This document shows, piece after piece, positions 18,788-27,078 of a stretch of 64,000 nucleotides of DNA. The stretch is taken from positions 1 through 64,000 of the forward strand of contig JAMLIC010000004.1 of assembly GCA_023954375.1 (NCBI GenBank), written 5' to 3'. A program made the position numbers and the translations under genes. Positions within the stretch are counted from its first letter, which is position 1. Each line of letters opens with the position of its first letter. Below the pieces are notes generated by a model. It saw only the letters and a program-made list of their open reading frames with translations, ran no database searches and was not told the origin of the DNA. The stretch comes from Planctomycetota bacterium. Lineage in GTDB: Bacteria > Planctomycetota > J058.

Positions 18788-19486
18788 GTGACGCCCGCCC
18801 GCCGCGTTCGCCGCGCCTCGCCTCGTCGACCTCGTGGCTTCCCCGTCGAGCAGGTGCTCGACCGCCTGATCGCCGAGGCCGAGGGCTGGGCGGCGCCCGT
18901 GGTCACGTTCATCGCGCAGGCCGAGGACGACCCGTTCCAGGTGCTCGTCTCGTGCCTCCTCTCGCTCCGCACGCGCGACGAGACGACCAACGCCGCCAGC
19001 CAGCGCCTGTTCGCCCGCGCCGACACGCCCGCGGCGCTCCTGGCCCTCCCGGAGGCCGAGCTCGCGCGCCTGATCTACCCGGTCGGCTTCTACAAGACGA
19101 AGGCGCGCACCCTGCGCGCGGTCGCGGCCGCCCTCCTCGAGCGCCACGCCGGCGCGGTGCCGCGCGACGAGGCCGCCCTGCTGGCCCTCCCCGGCGTCGG
19201 GCGCAAGACGGCCAACCTCGTCCTCAGCCAGGCGTTCGGGGTCCCGGCGATCTGCGTCGACACGCACGTGCACCGGATCCCGAACCGCTGGGGGCTCGTG
19301 CGCACGCGCACGCCCGAGGAGAGCGAGGCCGCCCTGCGGCGCGTCGTGCCGGAGCGCTACTGGGTGCCGCTCAACCCGACGCTCGTGGCCTTCGGGCAGA
19401 CGCTCTGCCACCCCACCTCGCCGCGCTGCAGCCAGTGCCCGGTCGCCGCGTCTTGCGCGCGCGTCGGCGTGACGAGGAGTCGTTAA
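18788..19486 (+). CDS. nth: Endonuclease III (DNA glycosylase/AP lyase)
   Basis: 232 residues. It removes oxidised pyrimidines from DNA and nicks the abasic site. The helix-hairpin-helix LLALPGVGRKTANLVL carries the catalytic Lys, and the catalytic Asp is in CVDTHVHRI. A [4Fe-4S] cluster is bound by the C-terminal C-x6-C-x2-C-x5-C pattern (CHPTSPRCSQCPVAASC). It starts at GTG 18788 with an Arg-rich extension of about 15 residues; the conserved domain begins at about residue 19. The 3' end overlaps the convergent next gene by four bases. Confidence 0.95.
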   Translation: MTPARRVRRASPRRPRGFPVEQVLDRLIAEAEGWAAPVVTFIAQAEDDPFQVLVSCLLSLRTRDETTNAASQRLFARADTPAALLALPEAELARLIYPVGFYKTKARTLRAVAAALLERHAGAVPRDEAALLALPGVGRKTANLVLSQAFGVPAICVDTHVHRIPNRWGLVRTRTPEESEAALRRVVPERYWVPLNPTLVAFGQTLCHPTSPRCSQCPVAASCARVGVTRSR

Positions 19487-20100
19487 CGGCTCAGGACCTC
19501 GTCGACCTCGCGCAGGAGGGTGAGCCGGCGCTCCAGCTCGGCGCGGTCGGCGCGGCCGCGGACGATCGCCTCGCGCAGGGCCTCGAGGAGCCCCGTGAGC
19601 GCCGGGCGCAGGGCGCGGCGCGCCAGGGCGGGCGTCACCTGGCGGGCGTGCGACTCGACCCGCCACGAGGCGCCGGAGACCGGCGGCCCCTCGGTCCAGG
19701 CGCCCGCTACGGTCAGCTCGACCAGGGCGCCCTCGGCGTCGAGCAGGAGCATGTCACCGCGGTGGCTGATCCGGCCGCCGGGGCCGCGGTCCTGCTGGAA
19801 GTTCTGGGCGAGGACGACGCCCTCCGTGCGGTGCGCCTCGGCGTCGTCCGCGCGCCAGGGCTCGCGGATCACCACCGGGCGGACGAGCCGCGGCAGGAGC
19901 GGCCGCACCTCCTCGAGGACCCGCTCGAGCGCCTCGGCCTCCTGCCCCGCGACCTCCTCCTCGAGCGAGGCCAGCTCCTCGGCCAGGCCCGAGAGGCGCT
20001 TCAGCCCGCGCAGGAACGTGTCCAGGACCTTGAGCGCGGGGGCGGGCTGCGTCACGGCGGGTAGTTGACGCCCCGGGCGGAGGAGCGTCAAGGGCTTCAT
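19483..20100 (-). CDS. Hypothetical coiled-coil protein
   Basis: 205 residues. The N-terminal third is a helical, Glu-rich segment (LAEELASLEEEVAGQEAEALERVLEEV) likely to form a coiled coil. The central part is beta-rich (GVVLAQNFQQDRGPGGRISHRGDMLLLD) and the C-terminal part is again helical and ends in a charged tail. No signal peptide or membrane helix. No family recognised. The gene is tail-to-tail with nth. Upstream of its start, 20101-20182 holds further short palindromes related to the family 2 repeat. Confidence 0.55.
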   Translation of the reverse strand: MKPLTLLRPGRQLPAVTQPAPALKVLDTFLRGLKRLSGLAEELASLEEEVAGQEAEALERVLEEVRPLLPRLVRPVVIREPWRADDAEAHRTEGVVLAQNFQQDRGPGGRISHRGDMLLLDAEGALVELTVAGAWTEGPPVSGASWRVESHARQVTPALARRALRPALTGLLEALREAIVRGRADRAELERRLTLLREVDEVLSR

Positions 20101-20182
20101 GCGCCCCGCCGAGCACCGCGAGGCGAAGGGGAGGGCGGGGCCCCCGGCTCGCGGTCCAACGGCTCGCCGTTCCCGAACGCTC

Positions 20183-20295
20183 CGGGCCCGAAGGGCCCGG
20201 CGCGAGCGGGCGCAGGCGCGGCTTCGCCGCGCCGAGCACCGCGAAGCGAAGGCGAGGGAGGACCCGCGGAGCGGGTCCTCCCAGCTCGCCGACTC
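20183..20295 (-). repeat. Family 2 palindromic repeat, copy 1
   Basis: Read on the minus strand it starts GAGTCGGCGAGCTGG immediately after the TAA stop (20296-20298) of the neighbouring gene. It contains three strong hairpins: GGAGGACCCGC/GCGGGTCCTCC (20257-20281), GGCGCGGC/GCCGCGCC (20215-20233) and GGGCCC/GGGCCC (20184-20198), each with a three-base loop. A near-identical copy in the opposite direction is at 23746-23860. The stretch between the first two hairpins, CCTCGCCTTCGC, is shared with the family 1 repeat. Confidence 0.85.
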
Positions 20296-21093
20296 TTAGT
20301 CGAGGATCCCCATCGCCACGAAGCGGACCTCCTGCTCGAGGGTCAGCACCTCGCGCAGGGCGGCCTGGGCGGCGACCAGCTCGAGCCGCTGGAACTCCTC
20401 GGCCTGCCGGAGCACGTCCACGCGCTGCCGCACCTCGTGCTCGCGCGCGCCACCCTCGAGGGCGTTGCGCAGGTCGTCGCGGCGCACCTTCCGGCCCTCG
20501 TCGAGCGCGATGCGGAGGTCGACGACCCGCTCGACGAGCTGCATGACCACCGCGGTCTCGTCGGGGCCGAGGAACAGCGCCCGCTCGGCCTTCGAGAGGA
20601 CGATCCGGCGCGAGAGCGGCGGCGGGTCGAACAGCTCGGTCGGGTCCTCCCAGGCGCGGCGGCGCTGCTCCATGCTCTGCGCGCGGCGGTCGAACTGGTC
20701 GACGAGGAGCTCGAACTCGCGCTGCTGGTCGGGGCTGAGGACCTCGTTGATCTTCTCGGCGACCTTGACCCGCACGTCCTCGAACGTGGAGCGCATGCGC
20801 TCCATGTCGGGCATGCCGCGCTCGGGGTTCCACATCTCCGCCGCCTGGCGGAAGGCGTCGCGCACGGAGTCGTCGAGGATCGTCTTGATCTTCCCCTTCT
20901 GCGACGGGTCGAGGTCCAGCTCGCGGGCGAGCCACTCGACCGCCTCCTCCGTCCACTGCGCGTTCGCCCACGGCGGGCCGCCGCGCCGCGGCTGCTGCTC
21001 ACCCTCCCCCTGTGGGCGGGGCGGGTCCTGCGCCAGGGCGGGGGTCGCGAAGGCGAGGGAGACCAGGAGGAGCCATGCGGGGGCGCGGGTCAT
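20296..21093 (-). CDS. Exported helical protein, Spy/CpxP-like in layout
   Basis: 265 residues. A clear signal peptide (APAWLLLVSLAFATPALA) is followed by a Pro/Gln/Gly-rich linker and then a long all-helical domain. A segment LARELDLDPSQKGKIKTIL resembles the LTxxQ-type helices of periplasmic Spy/CpxP and metal-sensor proteins, and VLSPDQQREFELLVDQF repeats the theme. It may therefore be a periplasmic chaperone or stress sensor, but that is inference. The gene stands alone on the minus strand, and a family 2 repeat begins right after its stop. Confidence 0.6.
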   Translation of the reverse strand: MTRAPAWLLLVSLAFATPALAQDPPRPQGEGEQQPRRGGPPWANAQWTEEAVEWLARELDLDPSQKGKIKTILDDSVRDAFRQAAEMWNPERGMPDMERMRSTFEDVRVKVAEKINEVLSPDQQREFELLVDQFDRRAQSMEQRRRAWEDPTELFDPPPLSRRIVLSKAERALFLGPDETAVVMQLVERVVDLRIALDEGRKVRRDDLRNALEGGAREHEVRQRVDVLRQAEEFQRLELVAAQAALREVLTLEQEVRFVAMGILD

Positions 21094-21201
21094 TCGTCCA
21101 CTCCGTCTCGTCCGTGCGGCGGCCTCATCGTCCGTGGGGGCGGGCCGCTGCTCGCCTGCTGGATACGGCCGGCGTCCGGCCGCGTTGGGCGGGGGGCGCG
21201 G

Positions 21202-21654
21202 TCAGCGCCCCCCGAAGAGCTTGCGGAACCAGGCCAGGACGCCCTGGCCGTCCCCGTCGGGCCGGGCCCCGACGACCGTGGCGACGCACCCCGCGCACAC
21301 GAACTGGTCGTCGATCCGGTCGAGGCAGGCCTGGCAGAGCAGGTCCGAGCAGCGCGTGCAGGCCGCGACGACCGGCCGCGCCGGGTGCTTCGGGCAGCGC
21401 TGCGCCTCCTCGCCGTCGCTCGACATCATGACCTTGAGCTCGGCCGACTCCATGAGGCGGCGCTGGAACTCGGTGTCCTCGAGCGGGTCGTCCTCCTCGC
21501 CGGGGAGGTCGAGGGGCAGGCTCACCTCGTGGGCCTGCGCGCGCGGGTCGTAGAGGATGTCGCCGCACTGCTTGCACCGGAGGCGCCACGGCCCGACCCG
21601 GCCCGTGTCGATCGTCCGGAGCACGCCGCAACGGCATCGCACCTGCAGCTGCAC
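21202..21654 (-). CDS. Double zinc-ribbon/B-box-like protein
   Basis: About 150 residues. The N-terminus has a zinc ribbon (CRCGVLRTIDTGRVG, then CKQCG). A second Cys/His cluster, CPKHPARPVVAACTRCSDL and LCQACLD, ending FVCAGC, resembles a bacterial B-box finger. An acidic linker joins them and the C-terminus is short and basic. GTG at 21652-21654 is chosen since it opens directly at the first ribbon. It is divergent from another zinc-ribbon gene (21758) with about 100 bases between starts, so both may share a regulatory region and a process. Function unknown. Confidence 0.6.
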   Translation of the reverse strand: MQLQVRCRCGVLRTIDTGRVGPWRLRCKQCGDILYDPRAQAHEVSLPLDLPGEEDDPLEDTEFQRRLMESAELKVMMSSDGEEAQRCPKHPARPVVAACTRCSDLLCQACLDRIDDQFVCAGCVATVVGARPDGDGQGVLAWFRKLFGGR

Positions 21655-21757
21655 GGGGGCATCGTGCCACAGCCGGGTCCCGGTCCGCCAGGGCCCGGCT
21701 GGCGCGCAGGTGGCCTCCCCCGGCCCGCCCGCGGTAGGATGCGCCCGAGGTTCGTCG

Positions 21758-22321
21758 GTGCCCGAGCTCGTCCACGACTGCGGCAAGCGGGTCCGCTTCC
21801 CCTCGGGGACCGAGGGGCGCCGGGGACGCTGTCCGCACTGCGGCGGGAGCGTCATGGTGCCGGAGGCGGCGGAGAGCGGCCTGGCGCCGCTGCCGCCGAT
21901 CCAGCTCGACCCGCCGCCCAACTGGTCCGAGTACCAGGCCTACCTCGAGGACCGCGGGCCGCCGCCGCGCAGCCCCCTCATGCCGCACAACCTGATGCTC
22001 CAGGCCGAGGCCGACGAGCGCTGGGAGCGGCAGGCGGAGATCCGCCCCTCCCGGTTCAGCTGCCCCTCGTGCCGCGCGCGGATCAACATGGAGCAGGTGA
22101 TCTGCACCGGCTGCGGGGTCGACTTCCGCACGGGCTACACCGTCGACCGCAGCGCGAAGCTCAACGAGAAGGGGATGTCCTACCTCGCGCAGATCCCCTG
22201 GCTCGACGGCGCGCGCCGGCAGATGGCCGACGAGGACGGCGACCCCGACGACCAGGACGAGAAGCCCAGCCGGTTCAGCGGCAAGGCCCCGCGGCCGCGC
22301 AAGCGCCGGCTGGGCGGGTGA
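21758..22321 (+). CDS. Zinc-ribbon protein, MJ0042-like N-terminus
   Basis: About 187 residues. It opens with CGKRVRFPSG and CPHCGGSVMVP, an MJ0042-type zinc finger common in Planctomycetota and Myxococcota proteins. A second ribbon, CPSCRARINMEQVICTGCG, leads to VDFRTGYTVDR. The C-terminus is acidic then basic and disordered. No membrane helix. Start GTG at 21758. Sixteen bases separate it from the coiled-coil gene and the next gene overlaps that one, so 21758-23458 is probably one operon of small proteins of unknown role. Confidence 0.6.
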   Translation: MPELVHDCGKRVRFPSGTEGRRGRCPHCGGSVMVPEAAESGLAPLPPIQLDPPPNWSEYQAYLEDRGPPPRSPLMPHNLMLQAEADERWERQAEIRPSRFSCPSCRARINMEQVICTGCGVDFRTGYTVDRSAKLNEKGMSYLAQIPWLDGARRQMADEDGDPDDQDEKPSRFSGKAPRPRKRRLGG

Positions 22322-22337
22322 CCGGGAGGACGCCGCG

Positions 22338-22823
22338 ATGACCCCGAAGGAGTTCGCCGCCAACCTCCTCGCCGAGGTGAAGCTGGCCGAGAAGCGCCTC
22401 GAGAAGGCCCGCGAGAAGCTCGAGCCCCAGGCCGAGCGGATCAAGGCCGCCCTGCGCGCCGGGGACCGGGCCGCGGCCGAGAAGCTGGCCCTGAGCTACG
22501 AGCAGGCCAAGGACGACGTGGCCCGCGCCGAGGCGGACGTGGCGCGGGCGAAGGAGGAGTTCGAGCAGGGCAAGCGCAAGGCGGCCGACGCCGAGCGCAA
22601 CGCCCGCACGCTCCGCTCGGCCCAGGCGCTGGGCGGCGCCCTCGGCGCCTTCAACGAGGCCATGGGCACCGTCGACGCCGCCGAGGACATGCTCCGTCGC
22701 CTGGAGGAGGAGGCCGCGATCGCCGAGGCGCGCGTGGACCTCGCCCTCGACGCCGCCGGCGAGCCCCCGCCGCCGCCCCCGCCGCCCCGGCCCGAGGACC
22801 TGCTGAAGGAGTTCGAGTCGTGA
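22338..22823 (+). CDS. Hypothetical coiled-coil protein
   Basis: 161 residues, nearly all helical and rich in Ala, Glu, Lys and Arg (LAEVKLAEKRLEKAREKLE, AEADVARAKEEFEQGKRKA). A Pro-rich stretch lies near the C-terminus. Charged heptads suggest a long coiled coil, perhaps a dimer. No signal or membrane segment. GGGAGGA precedes the ATG at 22338. The stop overlaps the start of the next gene by four bases. I recognise no family. Confidence 0.6.
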   Translation: MTPKEFAANLLAEVKLAEKRLEKAREKLEPQAERIKAALRAGDRAAAEKLALSYEQAKDDVARAEADVARAKEEFEQGKRKAADAERNARTLRSAQALGGALGAFNEAMGTVDAAEDMLRRLEEEAAIAEARVDLALDAAGEPPPPPPPPRPEDLLKEFES

Positions 22824-23458
22824 CGGAGTCCGCGTCGTCGCCGGCGCCGGACCCGGTACCGCCCCCCGAGTCTGCAGCCGAAGCCGCCCCCGCGGCCGAA
22901 GCCGCCCCCGCGGCCGAAGCCGCCCCCGCGGCCGAAGCCGCACCCGCTCCCGCTCCCGCTCCCGCTCCCGCTCCCGCTCCCGCTCCCGCTCCCGCTCCCG
23001 CTCCCGCTCCCGCTCCCGTTCCCGCTGCCGCTCCCGCTCCCGCTCCCGCTCCCGCTGCCGCTCCCGCTCCCGCTCCCGCTCCCGCGTGGACCCCGCCCGA
23101 GACCTTCGCCGACCGCTTCTCTCGCTGGTCCGTCCGGGCCGTCCGCGGGTCGCTCGCCGCCCTCGGCCTCCTCTCCCTCACCCTCCTCGTCCTCTGGGGG
23201 GTTCCCACGGCCGTCGTCGCGCGCTCCGACGCCTACCGCCTCGCCTGCGAGCGCCTGGCGGGCGACGGCATGGTCCAGCGCTACGCTGGCGCGCCGATCG
23301 TCTGCGACCGCGCGCCGTCGTGGTACCGCCTCGGCACGCCCGAGGGCGACGTGTTCCGCCTCGAGGCCCGCGGCCCCGGCGGGGACATCCAGGCCGAGGT
23401 CCGCGTCAAGGACGGCCAGGCGCAGATCGTCTCCGTCTACCTCGGCCCGCGCTTCTAG
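22820..23458 (+). CDS. Membrane protein with Pro-Ala repeat and Coa1-like domain
   Basis: 212 residues in three parts: a cytoplasmic Ala/Glu/Pro then pure Pro-Ala repeat (about residues 18-90), one membrane helix (about 112-134, LAALGLLSLTLLVLWGVP), and an exported C-terminal domain of about 75 residues. That domain (SDAYRLACERLAGDG, LGTPEGDVFRLEARGPGG, then VYLGPRF) resembles the Coa1/Tim21 cytochrome-oxidase-assembly fold, where a small membrane protein aids complex assembly; this is tentative. The Pro-Ala part is a rigid spacer. Its TAG stop is followed directly by a family 1 repeat. Confidence 0.55.
   Translation: MTESASSPAPDPVPPPESAAEAAPAAEAAPAAEAAPAAEAAPAPAPAPAPAPAPAPAPAPAPAPAPVPAAAPAPAPAPAAAPAPAPAPAWTPPETFADRFSRWSVRAVRGSLAALGLLSLTLLVLWGVPTAVVARSDAYRLACERLAGDGMVQRYAGAPIVCDRAPSWYRLGTPEGDVFRLEARGPGGDIQAEVRVKDGQAQIVSVYLGPRF
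22862..23086 (+). repeat. In-frame tandem repeats coding Glu-Ala-Ala-Pro then Pro-Ala
   Basis: About four 18-base units around GCCGAAGCCGCCCCCGCG are followed by roughly twenty-five hexamers of CCCGCT, interrupted a few times by CCCGTT or GCTGCC. All lengths are multiples of three so the frame is kept. Such arrays expand and contract by slippage and may vary in length between strains. Confidence 0.9.
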
Positions 23459-23650
23459 GTGTGATCGCGGCTGCGGCGGAGGATGGCGGGCGCTGCCGTT
23501 CGCCGAGGCGTCGCGCTTCGCGCGACACCTCGGCCGCTCAGGCTCACTCGGCGGCCAGCCAGAAGGTCGCCTTCGTTTCCGCCTCGCCTGGGGCTCTGGC
23601 TGCGGAGGCGCGGCCGGGTGTGCTCGGAGGCGGCTCGGCCGTGCGCGCGC
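23459..23650 (+). repeat. Family 1 dispersed repeat
   Basis: Begins GTGTGATCGCGGCTGCGG directly after the TAG stop at 23456-23458. The main stem is GAGGCGTCGCG, loop CTTCG (23516-23520), CGCGACACCTC, with one C-A mismatch. The second hairpin region is diverged. The 3' part of the unit fades by about 23650. The whole interval 23459-23973 has no gene; it is filled by this repeat, two inverted repeats and a family 2 copy. Confidence 0.8.
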
Positions 23651-23684
23651 CGGGAGGAGGCTACCGACTTCGAGGACAGACCCT

Positions 23685-23732
23685 AGTCCTCTGTCAGGCT
23701 CGATCCTATCGGCTCGAGCCCGACAGAGGACT
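23685..23732. repeat. Inverted repeat, 11+7 bp arms
   Basis: AGTCCTCTGTC pairs with GACAGAGGACT and GGCTCGA with TCGAGCC, separated by one A-C mismatch, around a ten-base loop. No T-tract follows, so a classical intrinsic terminator is not shown. Confidence 0.8.
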
Positions 23733-23745
23733 CCCTGTCGACTCG

Positions 23746-23860
23746 GAGTCGGCGGGCTGGGAGGACCCGCTGCGCGGGTCCTCCCTCGCCTTCGCTTCGC
23801 GGTGCTCGGCGCGGCAAAGCCGCGCCTGCGCCCGCTCGCGCCGGGCCCTTCGGGCCCGGA
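23746..23860 (+). repeat. Family 2 palindromic repeat, copy 2
   Basis: Starts GAGTCGGCGGGCTGG and matches copy 1 (20183-20295, opposite strand) almost base for base through GGAGGACCCGC/GCGGGTCCTCC (23760-23784) and the final GGGCCC-TTC-GGGCCC hairpin (23843-23857). Differences are mostly in loops (TGC against TCC, AAA against GAA), which fits selection on stems. Confidence 0.85.
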
Positions 23861-23907
23861 GTGGTCCGTCAGAGGCGAGCCGATGGACTCGCCTCTGACG
23901 GACCACT
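23860..23907. repeat. Perfect 20-bp inverted repeat
   Basis: The arm at 23860-23879 is exactly complementary to 23888-23907, with an eight-base loop (CCGATGGA). It lies between the family 2 repeat and the 3' end of the convergent amidohydrolase gene, so it could terminate transcription from either side, though no T-run is present. Confidence 0.85.
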
Positions 23908-23973
23908 AGGACCAGCGCTGCCTGCTGCACGCAGCGGGCTGCGCCCGGAGCGGCGGGGACTTCATCCGAGGAG

Positions 23974-25782
23974 CTACTCCCCGGGGATCGCGCCCACGAG
24001 GCCGGGGGTGGCGGCGGGCGTGGCCGGCTGCAGCCAGGGCGCGTAGCGCGTCAGGTCGACCCCCGCGTCGTACGGCTCCTGCCAGTGCAGGTTGGCCGCG
24101 AGGTCCTCGAGGAACCGCGCGTCGGTGTAGAGGCTGTCGATCCGGCGCGGCGACTCGCGCAGGCGGGGGTACTTCAGGGCCAGGAACTCGCCCGCCTGCT
24201 CGGCCGTGATCGGCGCCGCGGCGTCGCGCAGGTCGTCGGGCACGGGCCGGTTGGCGCGCTCGAGCAGCTTGATCAGCTCCTCCTTCACGTAGTCGCGCGC
24301 CTTGAAGGTGCGGCGGGTGGACGTCTCCTGCACGCCCTCGTTGAGGCGCGCGGCGAGGACGTCGGTGTCGAGCGACAGCGCCGTCTCGATCCGCCGCCGC
24401 AGCTCGGCCACGCTCACGTCGCCGTTGCGCGCCGTCGGGTCCTGCAGCATGTCGATCGCCTTGGGGCGCGCGCCGGCGGTCTCGGGGAGGACCTCGTAGC
24501 GCGGCTGCCCGTCATAGACCTTGAGGCGGGCGAGGTGGCGCTCGTCGCCGTAGAGCGGGTCCCCGCCGACCAGGACGAGCTGGACGTTCACCTCGGTCGC
24601 GTTGATCAGGTTGCGGTAGCCGTTGACCCGCAGGTCGTCGAGCACCAGGAGGTCGGCGACCATGCCGACGCGGATCCGGCCGACCTTGTCCTCCCAGCCG
24701 ACCATCTTCGCCGCGTTCACCGTGGCCATCTCGCAGATCTGGCGGTCGGAGAGCAGGTTGTTCATGCGCGTGCGGTTGACCTGGTCGACCGTCTTGAGCT
24801 CCCAGAGCATGTTCTTCGTGCCGGACGGCGACCAGTCGGTGCCCAGCGCGACCAGCGCGCCCTGGCGCAGCGCCGCGGGGATGTCGGTCGTCTTGCCGTA
24901 GAGGAGCAGGTTCGAGGTCGGCGACCACACGACCTTCGGCTGGCCCGTGCGCGCCCGCCAGTCGCGGAACTCGTCCTCGTGCATCGCCGTGCAGTGGACG
25001 CCGACGAGCCCCGGCCACACCAGGTCGGCCTCGACCAGGCCGGGCCGGTTGCGCGTGCTGAAGGGCAGGATCGCGTCGAAGGAGGGGTTCGACCACTCCG
25101 AGCGCGAGTGGGCGTCGATCCCCTCGCAGACGTGGATCAGCCACGCCTTGCGCGACTTGATGCGCTCGATCTGGTCGGGCAGGTGCTTCCAGAACAGGCT
25201 GTCGATGAAGAACGTGCGCTGGCCGACGTTGGCCTCGCCGAAGTTCTCCATCTCGACGTTGCGCACGAGCGTCCGCGAGATCGCCGGGTTGTTCGTCGGC
25301 GCGCCCTGGGTGGTCGTCTCGCCGCCGATGATCGCCCGCACCTCGGCCAGCTTGAGCGACTCGTCGCTCAGGCCGTAGATGTTGCGGTCGACGACGACCT
25401 TCCAGGGGTTGTTGACGTGCGTCTCGTACGCCTTCCCCGAGCCCCACTGGGTGTTGTTGTCGTAGTGGCGGGGGACGGGGTAGAGCGGGAGGAAGTTGTA
25501 CTCCAGGTGGTTGTGGAGGTTCATCAGGCCCGGGTAGATGAACCCCTTCGTGTCGATGACGATCGCGCCGGGCGGCGTGGCGGCGCTGAGCGGTCGGAGC
25601 GCCTCGATGACCCCGTTGCGGATGACGACCTGGCCCTGCCGGATCGCCGACCCGGTCATCGTCACGATCTTGCCCCGCAGGACGATCGTGGTGTCCGGCG
25701 TCCACTGCGCCTGGGCCGGCGAAGCCCAGGCCAGGAGGAGGAGGCCGACGGCGGCGAAGGTTAGGCTCGTGAAGCGTCGCAT
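23974..25782 (-). CDS. Amidohydrolase family protein, exported
   Basis: 602 residues with a signal peptide (FAAVGLLLLAWASPAQA). The fold is the metal-dependent amidohydrolase TIM barrel: the first metal site HNH lies in YPGLMNLHNHLEYN (about residue 95), further His residues in VGVHCTAMHEDE, and the terminal Asp in ALGTDWSPSGTKNM. The beta-sandwich segments frame the barrel (VVIRNGVIEALRPL at the start, VADLLVLDD later). A C-terminal extension of about 180 residues is helical. It would hydrolyse amide or ring C-N bonds in the periplasm; the substrate is unknown. It is a single-gene unit. Confidence 0.82.
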   Translation of the reverse strand: MRRFTSLTFAAVGLLLLAWASPAQAQWTPDTTIVLRGKIVTMTGSAIRQGQVVIRNGVIEALRPLSAATPPGAIVIDTKGFIYPGLMNLHNHLEYNFLPLYPVPRHYDNNTQWGSGKAYETHVNNPWKVVVDRNIYGLSDESLKLAEVRAIIGGETTTQGAPTNNPAISRTLVRNVEMENFGEANVGQRTFFIDSLFWKHLPDQIERIKSRKAWLIHVCEGIDAHSRSEWSNPSFDAILPFSTRNRPGLVEADLVWPGLVGVHCTAMHEDEFRDWRARTGQPKVVWSPTSNLLLYGKTTDIPAALRQGALVALGTDWSPSGTKNMLWELKTVDQVNRTRMNNLLSDRQICEMATVNAAKMVGWEDKVGRIRVGMVADLLVLDDLRVNGYRNLINATEVNVQLVLVGGDPLYGDERHLARLKVYDGQPRYEVLPETAGARPKAIDMLQDPTARNGDVSVAELRRRIETALSLDTDVLAARLNEGVQETSTRRTFKARDYVKEELIKLLERANRPVPDDLRDAAAPITAEQAGEFLALKYPRLRESPRRIDSLYTDARFLEDLAANLHWQEPYDAGVDLTRYAPWLQPATPAATPGLVGAIPGE

Positions 25783-25905
25783 GGCACCCTCTCGGCGGCG
25801 CGAGAGAGCACCGGGCAGGCCAGCTGAGAACTTGCTGTGAAATCAGAGCTTGTGGCCAGGCGATCGGACTCTGATACGCTCCCCTGACACGAACGGCGGG
25901 ACGTA

Positions 25906-26919
25906 TCAGCGAGGCCAGGGCCCCTCGAGGGCGACCTCGCACAGGTCGGCCGGGCGATCCGGATCGTCGGCGTCGATCACGACCCAGGCGCGCCGCGGGT
26001 CGGCGGGGTCGAGGGCCAGCCCCTCGGCCTTGTCGAGGAGCGGCCGGCCGCCCGGGTCGAGCAGGGGGGCCCAGCGGCCGGCGCCGCCCTCGATGACCCC
26101 CAGGACGACCCCCGTCACGGGCCCGTCCTCGTAGGTGTCGGGCGAGTCCTCGGCCGCCGCGAGGAACCAGGGCCCGCCCGGGCCGGCGGTCGCGTCGGTG
26201 AAGGTCAGCCGGACGCCGTCGAGGGCGCCGAGCGACCAGGCGACGACCGCGCGGGGTGCGGGCGGGGCGCCCGCCGGCGCGCCGAGGTGCGCGAGGAGCG
26301 CCCGCGCGTCGAGGCGGCAGGTCGCGTCGACGGGCGCGAGGCCGCCCCGCGGCGCGCCGTTGCCGCGCTGGAACAGCAGGACGTCGTCGCCGTCGAGCGC
26401 GGCGCCCTCGACGTTCAGCTCGCTGCCGCTGAACGCGGCCTCCGCCCGCAGGCGCGCGTACAGCGCCGGCGCGTGGACGAGCCGCACGTCGGGGGCGGGG
26501 CCGCCGAGCCCGCGCGCCACGACGATGCGCTCGCGCTGGTCGGTCGAGCCCGAGCCCAGCGCCAGGAGCACCTCGCCCGCGCCGTCGTCGAGGACGAGGC
26601 AGGCCTCGAGGTCGAGCTTCCAGCGCTTCGTCCCCCTCGCGTCGTCGAACAGCCGCGCGCCGCCGGGCCCGGCGGGGAGGGGGACGTCCGTCACGCGGGG
26701 CCCCGCCGGGTCGACGAGGGCCAGGAAGCTGGCGTCGTCCTGGACGACGACGAGCCGTCGCCCCGCCGGCGTGCGCGCCCACGCCAGCCCCGAGCCGGCG
26801 CGCACGTGGGCCGGGCGGTCGAGCGCGGGGGCCGGACCCGCCGCGTAGCGCAGGGCGTGACGCGCGCGCACGCGCGCCGTCAGCCTCGGGTCATGGCTCG
26901 CGCGCGCGGTCGTCGTCAC
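25906..26919 (-). CDS. Beta-propeller protein, DUF6929/phytase-like
   Basis: 337 residues without a signal peptide. Repeating beta segments such as GLAWARTPAGRRLVVVQDD, LVDPAGPRVTDVPLP and NVEGAALDGDDVLLFQRGN suggest a six- or seven-bladed propeller like esterase-like phytases or DUF6929. KRWKLDLEACLVLDD and KAEGLALDPADPRRAWVVID match conserved blades of that family. It may act on phosphorylated or sugar substrates, but I see no decisive catalytic motif. The start ATG at 26917-26919 lies in a region with several alternatives. Confidence 0.5.
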   Translation of the reverse strand: MTTTARASHDPRLTARVRARHALRYAAGPAPALDRPAHVRAGSGLAWARTPAGRRLVVVQDDASFLALVDPAGPRVTDVPLPAGPGGARLFDDARGTKRWKLDLEACLVLDDGAGEVLLALGSGSTDQRERIVVARGLGGPAPDVRLVHAPALYARLRAEAAFSGSELNVEGAALDGDDVLLFQRGNGAPRGGLAPVDATCRLDARALLAHLGAPAGAPPAPRAVVAWSLGALDGVRLTFTDATAGPGGPWFLAAAEDSPDTYEDGPVTGVVLGVIEGGAGRWAPLLDPGGRPLLDKAEGLALDPADPRRAWVVIDADDPDRPADLCEVALEGPWPR

Positions 26920-27078
26920 CGTGGCCTCCCCGGCCGCCGGCTGGCCGGGCCGGACGGCGCGCCCGAGGATGCACCGGGTGGACGCGCCAGGCGAGGGCCA
27001 GCACGACGCGGCGACGTACGCGACGAGGGCGGCGCCGGAGCGCCGCCCTCGTCGTGACGTCGTGAGCGTCGGTCGGGG

